A stretch of 64,000 nt of DNA, from positions 1 to 64,000 of the forward strand of contig NZ_LNFY01000001.1 of assembly GCF_011057685.1 (NCBI RefSeq), in the 5' to 3' direction. Origin of the DNA: Thermotoga sp. Ku-13t (lineage in GTDB: Bacteria > Thermotogota > Thermotogae > Thermotogales > DSM-5069). Position numbers and translations under genes: made by a program. Shown piece after piece: positions 56,957-64,000 of this stretch (position 1 is the first letter of the stretch; every line of letters begins with the position of its first letter). The notes under the pieces were generated by a model. It had not been told where the DNA came from. It ran no database searches and worked only from the letters and a program-made list of their open reading frames with translations.

Positions 56957-57631
56957 ATCCATCCCTCTGTGCTCATCAACGCTGTTTGCGTGTTTGTTGG
57001 TTCTTCCATAGGAATGGCACTGGGCAAGGCTGTTTCCGAGAGGTTCAAGAAAATCCTCTTTCAAGCTGTCGGGCTGACAACGATCGGTGTCGGTATCAAA
57101 ATGACGCTGGACACCGCGAACTTCATAATCGTTCTGCTCTCGCTGGCCTTCGGTGCGATCCTTGGTGAGATGATAGACATTGAGGAAAAACTCTCGAGGG
57201 TTGGCAGGTTTTCAAAAGATTCAACGAGGTTTGCAAAAGGTTTCGTCGCCGCCACGACCCTGTTCCTCGTGGGTCCCATGACGATCGTCGGTTCCATAAG
57301 GGCGGGCCTTCTGAACGATGGCACACTGATCTATGTGAAGTCTGTTCTGGATTTCATTTCTTCCGTTGTACTGGCTTCGCTGTACGGTGTGGGAGTGTTC
57401 GTTACGGGTGTGGTTGTGCTGATCGTGCAGGGGAGCATGGTTCTACTGGCTTCTCAGCTTTCGTTCCTCACGCAGCAAAGTTATCTTGCGAATTTCACGG
57501 GTGTGGGAGGGCTGATAGTCCTCGCCATCGGTCTCAGGCTCCTCGAACTGAAAGATATAAAGGTGGGCAATTTCTTGCCCGCGCTGGTTCTTTCTCCACT
57601 CATTGACTTCATAGCAAGATTCTTCAAATGA
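56957..57631 (+). CDS. DUF554 family membrane protein, AUC start proposed
   Basis: About 224 residues with seven hydrophobic segments. DUF554 text: INAVCVFVGSSIGMALGK, GLTTIGVGIKM, GAILGEMIDIEEKL, FVAATTLFLVGPMTIVGSIRAGLLND and FTGVGGLIVLAIGLRLL. Function unknown, probably transport. An in-frame TGA is at 56954-56956. GGAGG (56944-56948) is 8 bases before ATC 56957 but 20 bases before the first GTG (56969). TTG 56953 is out of frame. ATC as start gives an N-terminus of the length seen in the family; GTG 56969 is the alternative. Confidence 0.85.
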   Translation: MHPSVLINAVCVFVGSSIGMALGKAVSERFKKILFQAVGLTTIGVGIKMTLDTANFIIVLLSLAFGAILGEMIDIEEKLSRVGRFSKDSTRFAKGFVAATTLFLVGPMTIVGSIRAGLLNDGTLIYVKSVLDFISSVVLASLYGVGVFVTGVVVLIVQGSMVLLASQLSFLTQQSYLANFTGVGGLIVLAIGLRLLELKDIKVGNFLPALVLSPLIDFIARFFK

Positions 57632-57644
57632 GAGGAGAATGTAG

Positions 57645-60600
57645 ATGAAGAAATGGGAAGAAGTCCTCTTGCACATAAGTATCATGGTGATCGCACTTCT
57701 GGCTAACAAGAGCATCACTTACGAGTTTAGCGTTCCAAAGTATGCTTTCGCAGCCTTGTTCACGTTGATCATAGCGTTTTTACTCGTGTTCGAATGGGCC
57801 AAGAAGAGAAAGTTCGAACTCACCGTTTATCTTTCATTCGCGAACATTCTGTGGTTCGTTTTTGCTGGGTTTGCCTTGCTTTCTACAGTTTACGTGCTTC
57901 GCAATAATCCTTATTATTTCAGATACTCCATTGATATAGCGTTGTACACGCTCCTGACGGCCTTTATGGCGCTGTGCTTTTCGAACAGGGTTAGCGACAA
58001 ACGGACGATGACGAGGCTTCTTCTCACGTTTCTGGCTTCGGGTATGGTCATAGCGATAGACAGTCTGCTCAATTTCTACACCGGAACGAGCATATTCTTT
58101 GGCAGGATCGGTGTGCCTTTCAACAGGGCGACGATAAGGGCGAGTGTCGGTAACGTCATCTTCGTGACGAACTATTTGGGAATGCTACTGCCAGTGAGCC
58201 TTTATTTCATGCTGTCCGACGATTACGGGTGGGAGAATGCGAAGAAGAAAGAATACGTGATGGTGAAGATATTCTCTCTGATTTATTTCCTTCTGTCACT
58301 GGTCGTGATCACGGTGGGACAGACGAGGTCTGAGTACATCGCACTGGCGATCATGCTTTCTCTCTTTTCTGGTTTCTACCTCATCTATCGTAAGGGAAAG
58401 GAAAAACAGGTAAGCATCTTCTCAGGGCAACTCAAGCGCTTCAACAGAGTCATCTTCATCCTGCTCGTTGTACTGTCCATCGTCGTGTTGATCGTGTACA
58501 ACACGAAGAATCCTTTGACCGGTCAGGGGCAAATTTCATTGGTTGAGAGGTTTGCCCCGCAAATTTTCGCATCGAATGCTGAAGAAAGATTGCTCGCCTG
58601 GCTTTCTTCGATAGAACAGTGGAAAGAAAGCAAGCTGATCGGTACAGGCATAGGTACCTATCAGATCCTCGCAATAGAAGAACTCGCCAAGGTGATGGAG
58701 AAACATCCGCGCTTTCTCTACGTGTGGAACAACTTCAAACGCACACACAACGATTACTTCCAGGTGCTTGGTGAAATGGGAATTTTTGGTTTCAGTGCGA
58801 TAGTAATCCTCGCAGTTCTTTTAGGTCTGTACGCCCTGAACCGATTCAGAAAATTGCAAAGATTAGATGATTTTCTTCTGTTTCTTTCAATGAGTATTGG
58901 ATTTGTTGGATTCATGATTCAGAGCTTTTTCAGCTTCCCCGCACATCTATTGCCCAATTCTCTACTTGCCATTTTTTACGCCTCCGTCGCGACGGGAGTT
59001 TACTTCAATTCCAGCGAGGACAACTTCCTTTCCTGGAAAGTGACACTCCGTGGTTTGAAACTCTCACTGGCGCTCGTGATCTTGCTGTTCACCGTAATCT
59101 CAACGACGTATTTGAAATGGAACTATTTCGTGTCCGAAGTTTACTTCAAGAGTGGAAGCGGTTCTTACAATCTGATTGCGAGCTTGGACAGTGAAAAGAG
59201 CATGCTGGAGCAGCTCGAGAAGGATATAACAGCTAGGCTGAAAGAACTTGAGGATTTGTCTGGTCAGTTCATGAGCCTGAGACCTGAGAATTTCAAGGTC
59301 GAGAACCTCGATCCTGTGGAGGTTGAGAAAAGAAGGATAAACCAGATCGTTTCGATAAGAAAGAGTCTTGAAAGTGACCTCGAAAAGGTCAGAAACAGGC
59401 TGAGCCAAGTTCAGCAGTTACAGTCGCAGCACTTGAAGCTGGCAAAGGAGAATCTTTTGAAATCCGTCTCGATGAACCACACTTACGGCAAATCTCACTT
59501 CTATCTGGCCTCGTTGTGCTTGAGGGGGGACAGGGTCAGTCTGCTATCGAACGCGCTGCGCCAGGGGAAAACTTCCGTCCTCACACAGAACTTCGACGAT
59601 TATCATAAAGTCATAGCACCGCAATTCAAAAGCTCGGATCTACTCTTCTTGATGGAATTGAAGAAGCTTTACCCAGACTCGGTCAACGAAGACACACTGG
59701 CGAACATCCAAATCTTGCTGGACTCCTGTGCGTTGTTCAAGACATCGCTGCTGAGTTTCAACGAAAGAAACACGTACAAAGCCCTCGCATCGAGGTACGC
59801 GATCCTCGCAAATAGTATGAAACAGCTCAGAGAGCGGCTGAGCTATCTACAGCAAGATGAAAAGGCCAGAATTTTTCTAAATAAGCTCGATGAACTCTAC
59901 GTGAAGTACAGAAGCGAGTTCGTCCACTGGGCCATGGGGACGGTGTACCGTCTGCCTGGTTCCTGGAACAGATATCCAGAGTGGAAAAATCCTGACACCG
60001 TGAGAGCCGCGCGGGGAGAAGATATCTACAGACTGCTGGCGGTTCAGATGTTGGGCATCGAACATCTCGTCAGTGATGTGACGATTGACTTTCTTTTAAA
60101 TCTTGCCCGTAAAGAGATCTGGGCGTGCGAAGCCATGGCAGCGAAAGGTGTGTGGGCCGTTCCCGATGGTGTGGCACCGGTTCTGCTGACTTCGATTCTA
60201 GCAGTGAGAGAGCGGGATCCAGCTCGTGCGGAGCAACTCTTGAAGGCGATGAAAGAAGACTACAGACCAAGTTACGATCGCATAGCGAACGAACTTCAAC
60301 GTTTAGACCTCAAAAGCGAGATAGAAAAATATCTTTCAGCAGTGTCGAGCGCGATCGCACAGATGTTAACCAAGGAAGACGTTCCAAGCGTGAAGATACG
60401 ATCGATACAATCAATCATCAAGGGTCTTGCGAACCAGATTGAAGATCAGCTCAAATCGGCAAACTGGAAGTCGGCCATAAGCAACGAACTGACGGCACTG
60501 AGAAATGGAGATGCCACTAAGGTATACGGTTTGATCTCGAACCTACCGAGTGCTCTGTTCAACGAACTGCAGAAACTCATCGCTGGTACGATGAAGGAGC

Positions 60601-60731
60601 AGAATAGGTTGAATCAGATTCTTCAGGATATGACAACGTTGCTGAACGACATACCATTGAACCTGAAACTCTGGGAGAGATATTCAAGATTCGTGGTGTT
60701 CTACAGTGTTCTTGAGGAGGTGAGCCAATGA
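57645..60731 (+). CDS. O-antigen-ligase-like membrane protein with large soluble C-terminal half
   Basis: A 1028-residue protein. Residues 1-480 hold about 12 membrane segments with the Wzy_C-type loop [14 protein letters not shown] and [18 protein letters not shown], the family landmark. Residues 480 on are outside that fold: a coiled coil at about 515-600 ([17 protein letters not shown], then [15 protein letters not shown]) and an all-helical repeat region to the end. Ligases join lipid-linked glycan chains to an acceptor; relatives polymerise or attach exopolysaccharide or glycosylate proteins. The C-terminal half is unusual for the family. No glycan synthesis genes are adjacent. The 3' end overlaps hslV by 4 bases. 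Confidence 0.82.
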   Translation: MKKWEEVLLHISIMVIALLANKSITYEFSVPKYAFAALFTLIIAFLLVFEWAKKRKFELTVYLSFANILWFVFAGFALLSTVYVLRNNPYYFRYSIDIALYTLLTAFMALCFSNRVSDKRTMTRLLLTFLASGMVIAIDSLLNFYTGTSIFFGRIGVPFNRATIRASVGNVIFVTNYLGMLLPVSLYFMLSDDYGWENAKKKEYVMVKIFSLIYFLLSLVVITVGQTRSEYIALAIMLSLFSGFYLIYRKGKEKQVSIFSGQLKRFNRVIFILLVVLSIVVLIVYNTKNPLTGQGQISLVERFAPQIFASNAEERLLAWLSSIEQWKESKLIGTGIGTYQILAIEELAKVMEKHPRFLYVWNNFKRTHNDYFQVLGEMGIFGFSAIVILAVLLGLYALNRFRKLQRLDDFLLFLSMSIGFVGFMIQSFFSFPAHLLPNSLLAIFYASVATGVYFNSSEDNFLSWKVTLRGLKLSLALVILLFTVISTTYLKWNYFVSEVYFKSGSGSYNLIASLDSEKSMLEQLEKDITARLKELEDLSGQFMSLRPENFKVENLDPVEVEKRRINQIVSIRKSLESDLEKVRNRLSQVQQLQSQHLKLAKENLLKSVSMNHTYGKSHFYLASLCLRGDRVSLLSNALRQGKTSVLTQNFDDYHKVIAPQFKSSDLLFLMELKKLYPDSVNEDTLANIQILLDSCALFKTSLLSFNERNTYKALASRYAILANSMKQLRERLSYLQQDEKARIFLNKLDELYVKYRSEFVHWAMGTVYRLPGSWNRYPEWKNPDTVRAARGEDIYRLLAVQMLGIEHLVSDVTIDFLLNLARKEIWACEAMAAKGVWAVPDGVAPVLLTSILAVRERDPARAEQLLKAMKEDYRPSYDRIANELQRLDLKSEIEKYLSAVSSAIAQMLTKEDVPSVKIRSIQSIIKGLANQIEDQLKSANWKSAISNELTALRNGDATKVYGLISNLPSALFNELQKLIAGTMKEQNRLNQILQDMTTLLNDIPLNLKLWERYSRFVVFYSVLEEVSQ

Positions 60732-61258
60732 GATGGAGATCGACGACGATACTCGTCGTTTCGAGGAACGGTAAAACCGTCATGGCCGGAGACGGTCAGG
60801 TGACGTACGGCAACACGGTGCTCAAGCACGGGGCAAAGAAGATAAGGAAGATCGCAGATGGTCAGGTCCTCGCCGGTTTTGCAGGTTCAGTGGCCGATGC
60901 CATGGCACTCTTCGATCGGTTCGAGTCGAAACTGAGAGAGTGGGGGAACAATTTGATCAAAGCAGCCGTTGAACTGGCAAAGGATTGGAGAACCGACAGG
61001 ATTTTGAGAAGGTTGGAAGCACTTCTGCTCGTGGCGGACAAGAACAACGTGCTTATAATATCTGGTACGGGAGAAGTCGTCCAACCCGACGACAACGTTG
61101 CGGCCATAGGGTCCGGTGCACCCTACGCACTTGCAGCGGCGCGAGCGCTGATACGAAACACCGATCTCGATGCGAGGACCATAGCTGAAAAGGCGATGCA
61201 GATCGCGAGCGAGATTTGCATATACACCAACAGTAATATAACGATAGAGGAACTGTAG
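60728..61258 (+). CDS. hslV: ATP-dependent protease peptidase subunit HslV
   Basis: A 176-residue proteasome-like peptidase. The mature N-terminus is TTILVV; Thr6 is the nucleophile after removal of [13 protein letters not shown] and [12 protein letters not shown] are family text, and Lys ([10 protein letters not shown]) is the expected catalytic helper. It forms the inner rings of HslVU. The Na+-site and the C-terminal I-EEL end are typical. hslU begins 14 bases on. Confidence 0.96.
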   Translation: MRWRSTTILVVSRNGKTVMAGDGQVTYGNTVLKHGAKKIRKIADGQVLAGFAGSVADAMALFDRFESKLREWGNNLIKAAVELAKDWRTDRILRRLEALLLVADKNNVLIISGTGEVVQPDDNVAAIGSGAPYALAAARALIRNTDLDARTIAEKAMQIASEICIYTNSNITIEEL

Positions 61259-61272
61259 AGGAGTGGGATGAA

Positions 61273-62661
61273 ATGACCGATTTCGATGAACTGACACCGA
61301 GGCAGATAGTCGCCGAACTGGACAAGTACATAGTGGGACAGTATCAGGCCAAACGGGCCGTTGCGATAGCCATAAGGAACCGCATAAGACGCCAGAGATT
61401 ACCAGAGAAATGGCAGAAGGAAGTGTTGCCCAAAAACATTCTCATGATAGGTCCAACAGGTGTCGGAAAAACGGAAATTGCAAGGAGACTGGCACAGCTG
61501 TCCAGTTCGCCCTTTCTCAAGGTTGAAGCGACCAGGTTCACCGAGATCGGATACGTTGGTAAGAACGTTGAGTCCATGATAAGAGACCTGGTCGAAATAA
61601 GTGTGAACATGGTCAAAAAAGAAATGATGGAACAAGTGAAAGAAAAGGCCGAAGCTATGGTGGAAGAACGCATCCTGGACGCACTCGTACCGGACAGCAA
61701 AAGGCCCCAATCTTTGGGACTGATGGGACTTTTCGGCATGCAGCAGCAACCACAGCCGAGCATCGAAGAGAGGAGATTGATCAGGCAGAGGCGGGAAGAG
61801 ATGAGACAGAGACTCAGGAGTGGAGAACTCGAAAACGAAGTGATCGAGATCGAGATCGAAAAAGAGGCAGCTCCATTCATGGGAATCGTGGGTTCAGCGG
61901 AACTGGAAGATCTCGGAATAGATCTGGGCAACATGCTCGGCAGCATCCTGCCGAAGACGAAACAGAAAAGGAGGCTCACGGTTTCCGAAGCGCGCAAGGT
62001 ACTGTTACCTATCGAAGCTGAAAAGCTCATCGATACTGACAAAGCCATCCAGGAAGCGCTCGACAGGGCGCAAAACAGGGGTATCATATTCATAGACGAG
62101 CTCGACAAAATAGCGATCAAATCTTCGGGTGTGGGTCCAGATGTCTCCAGACAAGGTGTTCAGAGAGACCTCCTGCCCATCGTCGAAGGAACGACGGTCA
62201 TGACCAAGTACGGGCCGGTCAGAACGGATTACATACTCTTCATAGGTTCCGGCGCTTTCCACATGAGCAAGCCGTCGGATTTGATACCGGAGCTCCAGGG
62301 AAGGTTCCCGATCAGGGTTGAACTTTCACCGCTGAGTCAGAAGGACTTCGTGAGAATACTCACCGAGCCAGAAAATGCGATCACGAAGCAGTATCAGGCT
62401 CTGCTCGCGACCGAAGGGGTCGAACTGATCTTCACTGAAGACGGTGTTGAAGAGATCGCCAGGATCGCTTACGAACTCAACCAGAGACTCGAGAACATAG
62501 GTGCTCGAAGATTGTACACGGTTGTGGAGAAGGTCCTCGAAGACGTGTCCTTTGAAGCTCCAGACATATCGGAAAAGAGGATCGTCATCGATGCGAAGTA
62601 TGTGAGAGACAAGATCGGAGCCATAGCATCGGACGAAGATCTGAGCTCTTACATACTGTGA
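61273..62661 (+). CDS. hslU: ATP-dependent protease ATPase subunit HslU
   Basis: A 462-residue AAA+ unfoldase: [31 protein letters not shown], Walker [16 protein letters not shown], pore loop [11 protein letters not shown], Walker [12 protein letters not shown], sensor 1 ([29 protein letters not shown]; core GSGAFH) and the C-terminal SSYIL that docks into HslV. The I-domain (about 110-225) has a Gln/Pro-rich loop [13 protein letters not shown]. Confidence 0.97.
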   Translation: MTDFDELTPRQIVAELDKYIVGQYQAKRAVAIAIRNRIRRQRLPEKWQKEVLPKNILMIGPTGVGKTEIARRLAQLSSSPFLKVEATRFTEIGYVGKNVESMIRDLVEISVNMVKKEMMEQVKEKAEAMVEERILDALVPDSKRPQSLGLMGLFGMQQQPQPSIEERRLIRQRREEMRQRLRSGELENEVIEIEIEKEAAPFMGIVGSAELEDLGIDLGNMLGSILPKTKQKRRLTVSEARKVLLPIEAEKLIDTDKAIQEALDRAQNRGIIFIDELDKIAIKSSGVGPDVSRQGVQRDLLPIVEGTTVMTKYGPVRTDYILFIGSGAFHMSKPSDLIPELQGRFPIRVELSPLSQKDFVRILTEPENAITKQYQALLATEGVELIFTEDGVEEIARIAYELNQRLENIGARRLYTVVEKVLEDVSFEAPDISEKRIVIDAKYVRDKIGAIASDEDLSSYIL

Positions 62662-62671
62662 GGGGGTTCGT

Positions 62672-63919
62672 GTGAAGAGCAAAGTCCGTGAGGCGATACT
62701 GGCTTACCTGTTCCTCGTGCCATCGTTCCTGATCCTGGGCACCTTCGTTTTCTGGCCCGTCGGTTTTTCGTTCGTGCTGAGCTTCTTCAGATGGGACTTC
62801 AAGAACATGAAAAGTCCTGTCTTCGCAGGGTTCGAAAATTACAGAGAGATATTCAGGTTTTTCCCTGCGATGGAGCATAGCTTTACGGAAGCGCTCCTTT
62901 GGACGCTCTTTCTGATCTTCGTTTCAGCAGTTTTCGTCGTCTCTATTTACGGTATCGCTTTCAAGAAAAGGATTTCGTGGCTTCTTTTGACATCAACCGT
63001 CTTTCTGTATTTCAGTGATTTGCCCTTGCTCCGGATCCTTCTTCTGCTCGTTTGCCTTTCTATTTTTACCATCGTCGTCTTGAGGACACGAAAAAATCTG
63101 TCACGGCACGTTGCAGGAATGGTTGCGATCATTACAGCTTTACTCGTACTGATGTTCGCCCTCGACAGACGTTTTTACACCGTCATCGATTTCTTGCTCG
63201 AAGGACGTGACAGGAACCTTTTCGTGAAAGCGATGTTCAACACCCTCTATTACGTGGTGCTCAGTGTGCCCATCACCATAGGCCTGGCTCTGGGCATCGC
63301 GTTGCTTTTGAATTCCAACGTGAAATTTCGTGCCTTTTTCAGAACTGCGTACTTTGTTCCGTTCGTCACTTCTGTGGTTGCGATATCACTGGTATGGCGC
63401 TGGATCTTCGATGACGCTTATGGTTTGCTGAACTATTTTCTGTCGTTTTTCAACGTTCAAAAGATTGCGTGGCTCAAAGACGAGCGCTGGACAATCCCCA
63501 CGGTAGCTATCGTGTCCATCTGGAGGACGGTCGGATACGACGCCGTGATCTTTCTAGCTGGCTTGCAGAATATAGATCGCTCTTATTACGAGGCGGCCGA
63601 TGTCGACGGTGCGAACAGCAGGCAGAAGTTCTTTTACATAACATGGCCATTACTCAGTCCCACGACTTTCTTCCTGCTGATCGTTTCGTTGATAAATGCG
63701 TTCAAGGTCTTCACCGAAGTGTACGTGCTTTACAGTGGCTTACCTGGACCGTACAACAACAGTGGACTGACGATGGTTTACTACGTCTTCGACAGGTTCT
63801 ACGTGCAGCAGAGAATGGGTATAGCGTGCGCGGCCGCGTACATCCTGTTCGCCATAATTTTAGTTTTCACGCTGATCCAGTTCAGAGTTGGCAGAAGCGT
63901 CGTTGAGTACGTGTCATGA
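62672..63919 (+). CDS. Sugar ABC transporter permease (MalF/UgpA type) with an insertion
   Basis: A 415-residue membrane protein. The first ~55 residues (YLFLVPSFLILGTFVFWPVGFSF, FAGFENYREIF) and the last ~200 (RNLFVKAMFNTLYYVVLSVPI..., then the EAA motif YYEAADVDGANSRQKFFYITWPLLSP) are like MalF-type permeases, which are usually about 300 residues. About 110 residues with three or four extra membrane segments (65-170) are inserted between the N-terminal segment and the conserved core. MalF of E. coli also has extra helices there, but this insertion shows no clear similarity. The sugar is unknown; the binding protein is not in the window. Confidence 0.88.
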   Translation: MKSKVREAILAYLFLVPSFLILGTFVFWPVGFSFVLSFFRWDFKNMKSPVFAGFENYREIFRFFPAMEHSFTEALLWTLFLIFVSAVFVVSIYGIAFKKRISWLLLTSTVFLYFSDLPLLRILLLLVCLSIFTIVVLRTRKNLSRHVAGMVAIITALLVLMFALDRRFYTVIDFLLEGRDRNLFVKAMFNTLYYVVLSVPITIGLALGIALLLNSNVKFRAFFRTAYFVPFVTSVVAISLVWRWIFDDAYGLLNYFLSFFNVQKIAWLKDERWTIPTVAIVSIWRTVGYDAVIFLAGLQNIDRSYYEAADVDGANSRQKFFYITWPLLSPTTFFLLIVSLINAFKVFTEVYVLYSGLPGPYNNSGLTMVYYVFDRFYVQQRMGIACAAAYILFAIILVFTLIQFRVGRSVVEYVS

Positions 63920-63929
63920 GGTGAAGGGA

Positions 63930-64000
63930 ATGCGTCGTCTTCTCGGCAATTTCTTGGTTTACACGTTGCTCTCAATAGGGGCTGTGGTCATGCTGATGCC
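63930..64000 (+). CDS. Second sugar ABC permease, N-terminal fragment (runs off the window)
   Basis: From ATG 63930-63932 after GGTGAAGGG the frame is open to the window end and reads MRRLLGNFLVYTLLSIGAVVML, the cytoplasmic start and first membrane segment typical of MalG/UgpE-type permeases. Its position 10 bases after the MalF-type gene supports a pair. Confidence 0.8.
   Translation, partial: MRRLLGNFLVYTLLSIGAVVMLM

Overview
The window reads as chromosome of a thermophilic bacterium of the Thermotogota. This is an inference from gene content and sequence style: SAM decarboxylase next to spermidine synthase, an Ogg2-type 8-oxoguanine lyase, a KDG kinase/IclR pair, HslVU, a single-chain CheB, split methylmalonyl-CoA mutase subunits, charged thermophile-like proteins, very tight gene packing and frequent TTG/GTG starts. 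G+C looks close to 50 %, which would fit a higher-GC Pseudothermotoga, but the species cannot be fixed from sequence alone. No rRNA, phage, insertion sequence or CRISPR array was seen.

Layout. 1-5 kb: end of a chemoreceptor gene and a complete branched-chain amino acid ABC operon (livK-H-M-G-F, minus strand) with a near-consensus promoter. 5-9.7 kb: a VanZ-like gene broken by an in-frame TAG, an RND-type membrane protein, TatD and an MFS transporter. 9.7-10.3 kb: four tRNA genes (Asn, Glu, Pro-GGG, Pro-CGG) with readable promoters and terminators. 10.3-14.1 kb: methylmalonyl-CoA mutase (two subunits), its MeaB GTPase and a radical SAM protein. 14.1-16.8 kb: D-aminopeptidase, phosphate acyltransferase and a degenerate sigma-54-activator-like regulator. 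16.8-18.6 kb: KDG kinase and an IclR regulator.

18.7-33.7 kb is one long co-directional, mostly overlapping run: mnmA, rhomboid, gatA, gatB, a possible surface protein, hemW-like, flavin reductase, nrnA-like, a 1351-residue pseudokinase-ATPase-GGDEF protein, rnr and a lipase-like hydrolase. 33.7-38 kb (minus): LysM/M23 peptidase, cheB, dgkA, korC, korB and dCMP deaminase. 38.3-46.2 kb (plus): polyamine cluster (regulator, speD, speE), prmA, DUF501, an ECF sigma/anti-sigma/RseB-like set, a radical SAM-HhH protein and hisS. 46.2-51 kb (minus): ogg-gltX-cysS-glyA. 51-57 kb: fur, infB, a SIS-domain isomerase/deaminase, a B12-type radical SAM protein, coaX and a DUF554 membrane protein. 57.6-64 kb (plus): a large O-antigen-ligase-like protein, hslVU and the start of a sugar ABC transporter.

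The most unusual signals are: (1) the pseudokinase/STAND-like/GAF/GGDEF protein; (2) three genes in 6 kb whose protein start can only be explained by a non-standard start codon (AUA, AUC, or CUG/AUC), two of them with a perfectly placed Shine-Dalgarno; (3) a sigma-54-type regulator stripped of its ATPase motifs next to ptb; (4) a terminator-shaped hairpin inside the prmA coding sequence; (5) an amber-interrupted VanZ gene; (6) a CX5CX2C radical SAM protein with a helix-hairpin-helix tail.
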